NCBI GenBank assembly: GCA_021234155.1
Contig: JAJEKV010000523.1
Coordinates: 96,368-160,367 of the forward strand
DNA from: Isoetes taiwanensis
Lineage: Eukaryota > Streptophyta > Lycopodiopsida > Isoetales > Isoetaceae
Length of the DNA stretch: 64,000 nt
Direction of reading: 5' to 3'
In this document: piece after piece, positions 10,392-21,839 of the stretch
How positions within the stretch are numbered: position 1 is the first letter of the stretch
How the letters are laid out: each line of letters opens with the position of its first letter
The notes under the pieces: generated by a model
Databases searched by the model: none
What the model saw: only the letters and a program-made list of their open reading frames with translations
Told to the model about the DNA's origin: nothing
Position numbers and translations under genes: made by a program

Positions 10392-10934
10392 TTTAGCTTA
10401 CTTGGCGCATGCCGATCTTCCATAGCTTTAATTCCATCCACATTTCGCTTTCAAGGACAGGACGCATATTTCTCGTGATTCAATAGTATCAAAAAGCGCT
10501 TTTTGCTTCCGGGCGGCTTGATCGGATTTGAAGGACGGAGGACTCAAAGCTAAGCATTTGGTTCTGATGGCCGGACCCCTTCATTCGGTAGTTACTTCTT
10601 TGCTTCCGCTTTTTCCGCTGACGAGCCGATTAGGAAGGATTGGATCTAAGACTTGCTTCCGATATCATTTTGGCGGTATTATGCTTGATGTTTTCCGACA
10701 TGTTTGCATATTTCGCCGCCTCTTCTCCCGGCTTTGGAAGCATCCGGCCTATTTGGCATCCACTTGCCTTTTTTCATGTTTTTTTTTTTCCGAACGATTT
10801 CAGCTTTCGATTTGGGCTTTTCTTGTGCATAACACTCGCCTCGTTGGGGAATCGATCGCCTTCGAGATAGACTATCATGTTTGGCCCTCGCTAAGATCCC
10901 CACGGAGACGAAGTTGTAATTCGTTTGGTTGAAT

Positions 10935-12655
10935 TGAATCTTTCTAAAAATCTTCATCATGTTATAATCCACATTCATTGTTGCTGAATCATTTGCTAGA
11001 GATTACAATCCCAAAGATATGTAAGTCACAATTACATTGATGCTGATGTGAATGATGGCATTTTTCCTGATTCGTTACCTAAGGAAAATGGCGCAGAGAA
11101 TACATTTGGAATTGTAAAGCTTGGAATTTTTATTTGAAATAAGATCATACTTCAGAAATGAACATGTGACAGTATACTTTGAAATTCAAACTGGAAATTC
11201 ATGCTTCTGTATACTCATTTCATATAAAATTCCTTTGTTTATTATTGCAATGTAATTTGGAGCTATTTTTTTGTTGTTTTCCTTTAATCCAACATTGTTT
11301 TTAGTAAAACTACAATAGACAAAATATTGTGTCTAGAAAAAATTGTATGAAAAACAATACTGTGGTTGCATTACAAACAACAAAAATAACATGCTAAAAA
11401 ATACATGTAAAGACCACATATTGATTTTAGGAAAAACAATACGTGGTTGCATTACAAACAACAAAATTAATGTGTGGACAATTAAAGAAAAACTATGCTA
11501 AAAAATCCTACATGTAAAGACTATACATTGGTTTAGGTGAAGACCATATTTAAAAACTATGTGATGTTTTTGTTTTTGAGTGAAAACTACACATAAAATT
11601 ACGTGTTGTTTTTATCTAGAAACAACAGTGAAAATACACCTAAAAACTACGCATTGTTTTCGTTTGAAAGCCACGCATGAAAACTATGCGTTATTTGTGT
11701 GTGAAAAACCACACTAAAAAACTATGCCTTGTTTCTAGTATTTTCGGAACAATACTATGGGTAATTTTTATGTGTTGTTTTTTGCCAAAAAAGACACAAA
11801 AAAACTACACATTGAGCAGATTTTGGGGTTATAGTGTATCAATTCCTTATCAAAAATATAATTGGTTTGGCTCCAACACAAAGTACTTTGAAGATACGAA
11901 GCCACCACTAAATCGTATAGTATAAGAGGTTGGTTTGCTTCCAACACAAGATAGGTTTAAAGACACAAAGCCACATTTGTTTTGATGGAAAGCTTCTCCA
12001 CTATTTTGGTAATAAACTTGAACCATTTATCTTGTAGAACAACAATAATTTTATTGGAAAACCACCATGAATTGCAAATTCCTTAAAGTTAAATCTACTA
12101 TTGGTTTAAAAATGTAATGTCTTAATTTATATACTAAACTAATATCAATTGTTTAATCCAAAATATGATTAGTTTGTTTCCAGCATAGAGTACTATAAAG
12201 ATAGAAACTACCACTAGTATGATGGATAAATTGTTACACCGTATAATGAGAAACTCGAAGCCTTTATTCTATGCAACTATAATAGTTCATGTAACAAGAC
12301 ATTCATGAGCTTGATTAAGATACTACTATGAGTTGCATAATTCTTTTAAGGCCAAAGCCATTAGTGATTTATAACATATACCATTAATTGGCCCACTTGT
12401 CACATAGCACCAAACCAAGAAAGAACCATAGCGGGAAACTATAGCAACAAACCACAGTAAAAAACTTTAGATATTTACAATATGGATATAGCATGTTGAA
12501 AAACCTTAAACATAAACCACATGACTTAACTGTCTACGGTTATTCAACACATTAACCCACTTAGTAATATTAGTTTATTTTAGTGGTTTAATACAAAAAG
12601 TAACTCATAAGATAACAGTCTTTTTTTGGGGGCCTTGTGTTTAAAGAGACCTAAC
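10935..12655. repeat. AT-rich region with a degenerate 'aaaactatgcattgttttt' repeat and dispersed 45-bp copies
   Basis: From about 11240 to 11830 a degenerate unit alternating A-rich and 'gtgttgttttt' phrases is repeated. It resembles the arrays at 19900-20480 and 29170-30110. Between 11845 and 12215 the phrase 'ttggctccaacacaaagtac' recurs three times with changes. I see no gene in the interval. Confidence 0.6.
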
Positions 12656-12657
12656 CA

Positions 12658-13700
12658 TCAGGTGTCATCTTCAGATTGACATGAGAACCATTTTTCCGCA
12701 CGCTTCTTCTCCTCGTCCGTCACCTCTACATCTTTTTTGTTATTCTTGTTGCTCTTGATTTAGCATGTGCAATTGCATTCTCAATTGCTCTATTCATGAT
12801 GACAACGGATACCCTCTCATACTTCTCAAACTTGGTCCGCTCCATTTCATCCAATTTTATGCAAACTTCAATCTCACCATTAGTTTCTCAAAGAATCGTT
12901 AAGTCATAATATTTGACAAGGAATTGTAAGAGAGTAACCAGTCAACCCAAAGATTATTATGCTCATTCATTCCAACTATATCACAACAATCCTTGCCATT
13001 CTTATCTTTTATGGCTATGGTGATTCAAAGACATTCAACGTGGTGCATCTCTCCTAATATGGCATACACCATCTTTTGTCCTAGTAACCCTTGTATTCTC
13101 GACAATTTGTGGACGGGTTTTAATACTTTTTGTGCCCATTCTTTTCAACGCCGTGGAATGGCTTGAATAGAGAACGGTAAACAAGCCTCATTGATGCCTA
13201 CATCATCACAAACAAGTACATCCGCCGCTTCTAACTTCTTTGTAGATCTCCCCTAGTACCATTTCCAATACCATCTTCTTGAGAGGAGAGTTGTAGGGCT
13301 GACAAATCATGTCCACTATCTCCCCCGCTCGTCGCTAGGTTCTTCACCACGAACCAAGATTGCTTCTAGTTTCCCTGCATCTTAACTGCCTTTGCTAGTG
13401 TTGTAAACGGACCTTGTGGCCGCGGACCGCTGGGCTCCGAATGCACCTTGATCCAAACTTCAGCCTCTATCTACGATAATGCTTCTTTCCTTTCTCGCAA
13501 GCCAAGGGTGTTTTTTCAAATTCTTTAACCTACATTGAAGCTCCAAAGTTTGCTCTTCGAGTTTGGATCTTTTCCTTGCAGCTGCCCTATCACCAATTTG
13601 GACTTCTCCACTTCAGATCTCAAAGAAGTTTCCTCCCCAAGTCAGTTATTCCTTTTCTTCATCACAAAGGAGTAATGAAGTTTAGAGAAATAAGAGCCGG
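12658..13700 (-). pseudogene. Unidentified decayed ORF with coiled-coil-like N-terminal part
   Basis: The minus strand from about 13700 to 12658 reads as one protein broken by a few frameshifts. In order it shows a heptad-like stretch (SLRSEVEKSKLVIGQLQG, about 13560-13630), KLEAADVLVCDDVGINEA (about 13170-13230), KDCCDIVGMNEHNNLWVDW (about 12930-12990), and a long clean segment with IKLDEMERTKFEKYERVSV and MNRAIENAIAHAKS (about 12730-12870). The end is KKRAEKWFSCQSEDDT then a stop at 12658-12660. I do not recognise the family. The charged, coiled-coil character and the repeat context suggest a TE accessory ORF rather than a host gene. Confidence 0.45.
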
Positions 13701-14051
13701 TTTAAGTTATAATTTCTTGTGACAATCGGAAGCAGCTCATCTCAAGGAACCAGATTCGATTCCAATGCCTTTCATCCTCTCTCAATCTCTCACAATATCC
13801 TTAAGAGGCCAGAGTTACCGCCACCACAAAATCGATTAAACTTGAAACGCCCCAAATGACGCTTTCCCCGCCACTCAACGGATCCAATGGATATAAACCG
13901 CCATCCGCCAGATGTCGACACTTTTTGAGCCTCTGCAGGCGTTAAATATGTCGAGGTCTAAGTTCTTATTTTTAGACCTTTTTTTGGCGATTGAAGACCT
14001 GGAGCATATTCCCCGAAGTCAGCTTGATCCTTATCCACACATCATTTGGAG

Positions 14052-14660
14052 CTTCCATACCGCTGCGGATCGTGACGACGCCAAAATGAATGTGTACAAT
14101 TTGTATGCCCCAAAGACAATTCGCTTCGCTTGAGGCTCAAATTGCACTAACCTCGCTTTTGAAATTTGTAACGCAGATATGGAAAAGTCCATTCTCCTAC
14201 AATCCATGCTTTTATACAAAAGCAAATTCAAAATCGAATTGTAGGGGGGGGAAGCCTGTATTGGGATGAAGTAAAGATCCCCGGTTACGAACTTTTAAGG
14301 CTAATCGCAGTCTCTTTAAACGAAAAGTCTAATACAAAGCTTCAACCTACACATTCAAATTTTGAAATGTAGAAGGCGGAATGGACTCTAAATGAAAATA
14401 GGGCAAGACAAGAATCGGTGGATGCATGATTGGTATCCGACAAACCAAGAGACACCGCCATGAGTTGCCGGTATGTTATAATGCAAGTGGCTTTTTAGAA
14501 GCGCACGGTTAAGGCCAATCTGTTCCGACAACAAGAGAACTAAATACATATGGCCATAGATATGCGATTCCCTTATTCGGAGAATATTCCAAGCAAACCG
14601 ACGGGAAAAAAGGGCGGAAATATGACGGAATGGTCGATAGAGGCCATTTTAGTTCATAAA
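14052..14660. repeat. Direct repeat copy 1 (about 590 bp)
   Basis: This block aligns along its length with 16030-16615, sharing phrases such as 'aaaagtccattctcctac', 'caatccatgcttttataca', 'aaagcttcaacctacac' and 'catgagttgccggtatg'. Copies are moderately diverged with indels. They could be LTRs of a non-autonomous element with about 1.4 kb between them, or units of a long tandem repeat. A partial third piece starts near 14710. Confidence 0.75.
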
Positions 14661-15742
14661 ACATAATATAACTTGGAATGATAGATATTTTATATGCAAA
14701 TGGGAGACTATTGACGAGGGACTTGTGTTTAGTTTTAATTTGACAACAAATAAGAAAGTGGATCACACGATGCGAATTTAGTGTGTTCCATTTTGTTGCA
14801 TATGTACTATTAGCTTGGTGTGATCCTTTGAAAATAATATGCTCTTTGAAAAGGGATAATGACTTATGTACTTAAGAGTGGTAACACATGTACTGAAAAA
14901 AAAGTTAGGTATTCAAATGGAATTAGAAGCAAAAAACTTTTACATTCAAAATTTTTATGGTCGTATGGCTTTACATCATTTTGTAAATTTAAATGCCCGG
15001 AGGCTTCAACTATTCACAACAAAAAAGCCCGGAGGCTTGCAGTCATATGGTAAGAAGCTGGAGGCAAGCTCGACTAAGAACAAGGAAAAAAAAATAAGAG
15101 GTGCTCTGCCCTAACAAATTTCATTCATCTGCTTCATCATCCGCAAAAAAAAAATAAGAAATAACCAAGTAGTTGAATGCTTAAGAAAAGAAAGAAAACA
15201 TGCATGTACCATGAACTAACGCCATGAGCTCGGGCCAGTCGCAGATTCGCCTTCAACTTCTTCATCTTCTTTCATCATCTTCGCTTCTTCTCTCCGGGTA
15301 GACCACTCATTTTCTCAAGAATCTCCTATCCAGCCCTTCAAGAACACTGTGATGAACTCCTCGCTCGAAATTTCCTCTCGATTCCTCATTCTCGATTCCT
15401 CGCCAAAGGAATCGGAGGAATCGTGAGGAATCGTGAGGCATTCGTGAGCAAGAACCGTGGGCAGCGGAGGGAACTGGCGGAGGGAACACCTCTTCCAGCC
15501 CGTAATAGGCGCCTCTTGAGGACACCTCCAAGGCTCTTCCGTAGCTGATCTCTTCATGGCGATGGACTAGAGAAATTTGAGGATCTAGCAAAGATTGGGG
15601 GAGATTGGGGGAGAATGGGCCAATCTAGGCTGGAATAGATATAGGTTGGATTAGGGAAAATCATAGGAATGATTCGTATTCCAGTCCTATCAACCATCAT
15701 TACATGCCATTATGTGCATATCTCGAAATTTGAGCCATATCT

Positions 15743-15850
15743 AATATCTTCCTTTTTAACCTTATACCTAAATATCCAATATCTTCCTTTTTTAACCTTA
15801 TTCCTAAATAGCCAATATCTTCCTTTTTTAACCTTATTCCTAAACCTATA
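15743..15850. repeat. Minisatellite, unit about 41 bp, three copies
   Basis: A unit containing 'atatcttccttttttaacc' and 'ttattcctaaata' is repeated three times. Confidence 0.8.
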
Positions 15851-16029
15851 TGATTTGAGTTTAACCCGAAAATGAACAATCGATATAATTCGAATTTAAC
15901 ATACTATTTAATACCAAGATGCTACGTCACACTATGTCGATAGTGGGATTTAAAAAACACCCAAACCCTCCTCGAGAAAACCACGTAAGTGCCGACCTCA
16001 CTTGTGTTTAAGTTTAATTTGACAACAAG

Positions 16030-16615
16030 CAACTTCCATATCGGTAGATCGCACTACAAATCAAGGTGTGGTATTTTATGCCCCAACACAATTAAGCCGT
16101 GTGAGCCGAACGTCCGAATACTAACTTCATTTTGAAATTTGCAACGTGCATATGGAAATCGAAAAGTCCATTCTCCTACAATCCATGCTTTTATACATTA
16201 AGCAAATTCAAATTTGGAATTGTAGGGGCGGAAGCCAGTATTAGGATGAAGTGAAGATCGGTTAAGAAGAAAATGCCCTACCAAATGAAAGTCCGATTCG
16301 ATACAAAGCTTCAACCTACACATTCAACTTTTTGAAATGTAGAAGGCGGTGACGCCAAGACGCCACTAAGAGACACCGTCATGAGTTGCCGGTATGCTAT
16401 AATGCAAGTGGCATTTTAGAAGCGCCACGTGTTGCATCCGTCAGGTCGACAACCAAATGTAATTAAATACATATGCGCCATGAATGTGCAATCCCCTTAT
16501 TAGGAAGAATATTCCAAGCAAATCTGTAATTATGAGAGTTTGGTATCCTAGGTGGCATGGGAAAAGGGGGCGGAAATATGGACGTGGAATGGCTGATGGG
16601 AGGCCATTTTGGACC
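16030..16615. repeat. Direct repeat copy 2 (about 590 bp)
   Basis: Partner of 14052-14660. The 35-bp phrase before it (about 16003, 'cttgtgtttaagtttaatt') also occurs after copy 1 at about 14715, which favours a long tandem unit over a simple LTR pair. No TG...CA ends or target-site duplication could be fixed. Confidence 0.75.
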
Positions 16616-17600
16616 CCAGATCCGCCTAATGCCTTTCCTTTGTCTTGGAAATACTGTTGCCTTGGTGCATGCTCTTGCGGTCCCCGTTCCTTACGGCTTA
16701 CGGCCTTTGATTCTGCCTCGACACGGTCTTTGGGTTTATAGCCCTTACAAACTGCATGGATTTCTTCATTCAACCCTTCAATATAGCCCTTCTACCGGCG
16801 TGCCTTTCACTCAACTTTGGCACATAAAGCCTTAGATCTCATGAATTCCTCCGATTGTATTTACGATTTGATTTGTTGTCTTTGCTGCAACCTCAGAATC
16901 TTTGATCATGTTGCACTTATGTTCCCCTTGGTACGTAATGGTGTTTGAAGCTTTTAGCAAACTTCCCGAACTTGCAACCGCCCCTACTTTCGACCCATCC
17001 ATGTGCTTTTAGCATATCCCTTCCACCATATTCTGGCTTCCCCTTGAGGGTTTTTTGCATTTGCTACCCCGCCTTTATCCTTATCCTTCATGCCATAGCG
17101 TTGCCATACTCACTCATCTCGTCGAGCCAAGCCTCACTTCCATTTGGGATCTGTTGTCTCGAGAGCTGCTCTGGCTTTCGGCTTTCCACACATTGCTAAA
17201 GCGGAATCAACCTTCTTACTTGTCAGTTGTGATCTATCCACATCCGCGGTTTGGATTCTCCGTTCTCGTCTCTCTTTTCTCTGTTCCTCGATTGATGCAT
17301 TATGCGAGCTAGAGTCCAAAATCGAACTAGGCGATCTTCTCCGCCCGGCTTCTCTTCCTTTGTTGCCTTTGTTGACCCGGCCGTGTTGTTTTAGGAGCAA
17401 GGGGTACATTCGATCTTGCCCTCTTTGCTCCTGCTGCCCCGCTAGCAATGCCCTTATGTCATGGATGTCGGATCACGATCACGGGATAGCTCCTCCTACG
17501 ATTATTCTTGCCTCAAACTACGGTGACGTTTTCAATTTAGGCGGCAGTGGGGTCTGCAGCTCACCTTTCAGCGTTGTCTCTGTTCATCAAGATTTCTAGG
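16440..17600 (-). other. Charged, open minus-strand stretch without recognised domain
   Basis: Open segments at 17448-17134 and 16773-16441 encode Lys/Arg/Glu-rich sequence (SIEEQRKERRERRIQT, SQLTSKKVDSALAMC). It lies just downstream, on the same strand, of the locus A ORF and could be part of the same element. No family is recognised. Confidence 0.25.
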
Positions 17601-17800
17601 TACTCTTGCTGCATGCACATTAGAGTGAGTTCTGATCATTAGTTTCTTGTTTTGGGTGTTACGTTGCTTGTTTGTTTATGCAATTTGAAGGGACAATTGT
17701 ATACAAAGAGACATATTTTATTATCATAATTTATATTCATATATATGATAATATTTTTAACATTCGAACATATGAGGAAAAAAAAATAACAATCCTAATT

Positions 17801-19306
17801 CTACTCTTGGAACTTCTTCAAATAATCTGGGTTGTCTTGGAGGAATTTGTTCACTTGGGCTGTACCAATAGTTCCCCCTAGGTTCCTGAGGACATTCGCG
17901 GACGTACCTCCTTGGAGTGCGTTCAGCAAGTCTTCAATCTTCCTGTCCGACGTATAGGCTGCAGTTTCGCCAATGCGTGCGTGCCGATGCGTAGGGAGGG
18001 CCCAGTCGAAGACACTCAATGCTATCGTTCTCTTGACTAGGATGACATGGTCGATGTTTGAGGCCATGCGAGCATGACTTCCAAATAGGAGGTGGGCGAT
18101 AAGCATGAAAACTCCTTCTCCCCAGCGGGCTGCTGGGCGGTGTATCTTTGCTATCCTTCCATCTAAGAGCAAGGGAAGGTAGAACCTAAGGGCTTTGTCA
18201 TGCCCGCTTCTCGCCTGAAGTGATGGCTTCGGTGTCTCCCGAGAATACTAGATCGTCGGCACTTCCATCAAGTCCCATGTAATTGTAGATGGAAGATGCA
18301 AGGTTGATACTTCTCTTTCTGGGATCTTTGGTGTTGATGCGGATGAGCTTGGCGGGGAATGCGATGATGTTGACTTTCCTTTGATTCCCATGCTCTCGAA
18401 TCGCCAAGAACTCTTCTTCCATCGGTAGCTCTTGCTCGGCCATCATCGTACGATGCTTGGGTCGGAGCCGATATGCGTAGATGTCTCCGGCGGTGTAGGT
18501 TCGGCTTCCCTTATACCGATGGGGAAGTCTTGCATTTTCCACATCGATGAAGTTGTCGAAGCAATGGGGTCTTGTCATAGGAGATCTGACAATTCATCGA
18601 TCGTAGCCTCCGTCACCGAGCACTCGGAAAGATTCTTGATATCATGGAGGCTCAAATATGGCTCTCCTTGTATGATCCTTGGGGTCAAGCTTGTGATCCC
18701 TTGTCCCGGTGGTGGGGCTCTTCGTTGCTTTCGATTCGTCCTCCAAGCTGGATCACATTTGCTCCACCGGTTGCCCTCTCGAGCTAGGTCGATGTCTTCC
18801 GAGTCGACTCTTGCTCTTCTTCTTCTTCTTCTTCTTCCTCGTTCGGCGCATCATCTGCCCTCCTCTGTACTTGCCATGGCCATTGGCTCAATGTCCTAAG
18901 GGTTGTCTTGAAGGCTCTCCTAGCTTAGTTTGACCCAGGAGGGATAGGAATATGGCGGCGGTACGCATTGTAAGAGAAGTATCTCCTCTTATTGGGGTGA
19001 GACCGACATATAATCGAGGCGGTTGGTTTGCTTTGTTTTCTAGGTACTTTTCTACATTTGGGATGTCAGGAGGGCTATCTTGAGGGTTGTATTGGGTGCA
19101 AAGTATCCTATGCAAGGTGGGAGTTCTACTAGGAATGGTCCCTATCTTAGCATGGAACTCGGACATAATGTCCGGTAGAAAGGTGTGGCATTGATGGTGG
19201 CCTCCACGTCGATCACCTTCGAAAAACATTGAAGGCGGGAAATTGATGTCGGCCTACCGACCACATGGGCGTGTATTGTACCATCGCTGAACATAGAAGT
19301 TGCCAT
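17801..19306 (-). pseudogene. Locus A: TE-type ORF with internal TATA promoter, function unknown
   Basis: The ATG at 19306 starts MATSMFSDG and open segments continue in changing frames to a stop at 17801. An acidic/basic low-complexity tract (about 18800-18840) separates an N-terminal part from a long C-terminal part. The latter contains YRLRPKHRTMMAEQELP, SSIYNYMGLDGSADD, PAARWGEGVFMLIAHLLFG and, at the end, VNKFLQDNPDYLKKFQE. I recognise no catalytic motif of reverse transcriptase, protease or integrase. The size and the RW-G-hydrophobic helix pattern would suit a capsid-like or plant-mobile-domain-like protein, but this is a guess. The TATA box at 19415-19424 and two hairpins at 19583-19859 stand upstream as at loci B and C. 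No LTR was found here. Confidence 0.5.
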
Positions 19307-19414
19307 GGAGTATGGCGGTGAGGATGATAAGCGGAGATGCAAAGCTTTAGGGGGGCTGGAAAATGGCTTGGAGTGAAGAAGCGTTGGTGTAGGGCTCAAA
19401 TGGCCCCCATGATC

Positions 19415-19424
19415 CTATTTATAG
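19415..19424 (-). promoter_or_regulatory. TATA box CTATAAATAG of locus A
   Basis: The minus strand reads CTATAAATAG, 109 nt upstream of the ATG at 19306. The same decamer occurs at a similar distance at loci B and C. Confidence 0.65.
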
Positions 19425-19582
19425 GCAAACCCTAAATTTGGGAAATTTCAAGATTGGGAAATATCTATGATTCTAGGGTCTAGGTGTAGAAAACTATGCT
19501 AAAACTGCTTCTAAGGTTAGGTATGACAGCAATTTTTCAGCTATCCCGCGGAAAATGTGGATGGATTAGGGCAATTTTGGGG

Positions 19583-19646
19583 AACCACTCCACGGTCTTG
19601 TGAGAGCTAGTTAGGAAAAATTCTAAGTGTGTCACTGCGAGGGGTT
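19583..19646. repeat. Locus A hairpin 1
   Basis: Outer arms AACCACTC and GAGGGGTT face each other. The inner arms TTAGGA and TTCTAA flank a short A-rich loop. Same layout as hairpins at 19784, 30296, 31988 and 32204. Confidence 0.75.
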
Positions 19647-19783
19647 GAGCTCCTGTTTGGGTCCGGGATCATGCCAATCTTCGCCAACTAAAGGGTGAAT
19701 TCTACATATCTCAAGGAGATTGTTTGAATTAAGCCCCCTTTACTTCTTCCACATTTGGACAAGTTTTGGCCAAGATTAGGGGT

Positions 19784-19859
19784 CAACCACACTCACAACG
19801 GTCTTGGCGAGAGCTAGTTAGGAAAAATTCTAAGTGTCTGGGACGCACGTGAGGGGTTG
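19784..19859. repeat. Locus A hairpin 2
   Basis: Outer arms CAACCACACTCAC and GTGAGGGGTTG, inner arms TTAGGA and TTCTAA. It lies 201 nt from hairpin 1 (start to start). Confidence 0.8.
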
Positions 19860-19899
19860 ACTTCCTGTTTGATTTGGTTGGCCCACTACCACCCCAAAA

Positions 19900-20545
19900 C
19901 CGGGTCCACATGTTGTTTTTCGGTGTCTTTTTTGCTAAAAAACAACACCAAAACACGTGTTGTTTTTTGTCGGGATTTGCTAGAAATAGCGTGTAGTTTT
20001 TTAGTCAAACTTTTATACTGGACGTGGTTTTTTGCGGTAAAAAGTCTGGCGTTAGATTTTGTCAAGATTATCTACGCGTGAAAAGTAGCATGTGTTTCTA
20101 CATGTTTTCTAAATGTAGGCTGTGGTTTCAAAGCGCTATGCGTCCAAAAAATAGACATGGTTCTTAATAAAATTTGAAAGTTCTACATGTTTTTTTTAAC
20201 TGTTGTTTTGCAAAAAAAAAACAACACTAAAAACCACGAGAGAATTTTGTCGGAGACTTTGCTAAAACTAAGCATAGTTTTCTTAAACTATATCATTTCC
20301 ATGTGTTGGCTTTCTCAAAAAATAATACGTGGTTTTAAGCAAAAAGATGTGGTTTTTCAAAAATAGCTATTGTTTTAAGTATTGTCTTGCATAAAACCTA
20401 CATTGGTCTTATAAAAACAAATGTTTTCTATGTGTTGTTAACATATTTTCTAAAGTGGTTATAACACGTGGCTAATAGACATGTCTTAAAAATAAACGAG
20501 TTGAATATTTGAAAATAAGCATTGGTTTTACCATAACATTTAATA
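19900..20545. repeat. T-rich degenerate satellite-like array next to locus A
   Basis: Repeated phrases of the kind 'acgtgttgttttttg', 'aaaaccac' and 'gtggtttt' fill this stretch. The composition matches the reverse complement of the A-rich array at 29170-30110 next to locus B. Confidence 0.65.
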
Positions 20546-21830
20546 TCATTTATTGCTTTCAAGCATTGTAACTTTTACACAATTTTCATCAGTTTTCAAA
20601 TCCTTTTTCATCAATGTAAAGTTTACACAATTTTCATCATTTCTGAATCCTTTTGCATCAGGTGCAAATTTGAGATCATATACAACCCATTTGTATGGGA
20701 TTCTAGAAGGAAAAAGTACAAGCGCAATTTTTAGAAGCGTGCCACAAAGAATGAAGGGGTGCCAGCTTTTTTGTGCAAAGAGCAAATTCATCATTCTCGT
20801 CCTCTAAAACGAGCTTTTACCTTTACCAACGTTTCATTTCTTTCTGGACCTTGAAACTCGTTCATCATCATCATTTTCAAACCGATCATTATCAACAACA
20901 AAATCAACATCTTTGTCTTGGACATTTGATCTTCTGCAGGGGTTGTTCTCTGCCTCCAACTTCTAGTTAGGGTTGAACAATGCTATCTGCGCAGGGCATC
21001 CTCTATGGCAGCCAAAGAAGATGATTTTTGCCTCTGCATTATGTTTGCCATCTTCCAGAAAACAGAGGCTCCCCATATCATAAAAAAAAAAGGAAATCTG
21101 AGCATGACGAAACCTGAGTGTCAGATCTTATGGTGAGGTTGTAAGTTCGTGCCCGCATGGCTATGACGGCATAAAGAGCTTCGCTTATCATTTTGCCTGC
21201 AGATTCAAAGCTGCTTCAGCCTTTTGTTGAGGTAATTCAGACCCCTGTCTGCCCTAAAATCTCATGCACAAAGCCTCCCACTACCAGAATCAAACCCAAA
21301 AAAGCTGAAATCCCCTTCTTGAAGCCATCTATCGAATATATGAAGATGATTCAAATCAGTAGCAGCCTCTACAAGTAAGATAAAACATTCACAGAAATCT
21401 TACACTGGCAGGGATCTTGGCAGCCTTCGTCTTCAACGACGATGTCGGTTTTGCTAAAGCCTTCAAGCCGCTGCCGGATTTGCCATCGCTATAGCCAAGA
21501 AAGCTTCGACGATGGGAAAACCTGCGCGCCAAGGCCGAGCAGGGAAAATCGAAGGCAGGATATGAGCTTTGCCATGGGGAAAATTTGAGCGCCAAGGCCT
21601 GAGCAGGGCAAATCGAAGGCAGGATATGAGCTTGCCATGGGAAAATTTGAGCGCCAATGCCTGAAACAGGCAGAGTTAGGCGGCGACCAAGGCGGGAAAG
21701 TATCGACCAATCACATGAGAGGATAAGGATCGATATCTAAACCGTTCATTTCATGGCAATATCTGGACCGTCCATCTTGGCTAAAATTGCTTTGAACAAA
21801 AAGGAGTAGATCGAGCATATATCATTTAAT
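20546..21830. other. No gene recognised; short local duplications
   Basis: At 20560-20650 the phrase 'tttacacaattttcatca' occurs twice. At 21515-21690 the phrase 'gggaaaatttgagcgccaa' and relatives recur three times (about 70-75 bp unit). The open frames here are repeats read in several frames. Confidence 0.5.
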
Positions 21831-21839
21831 TTTCTAGTA

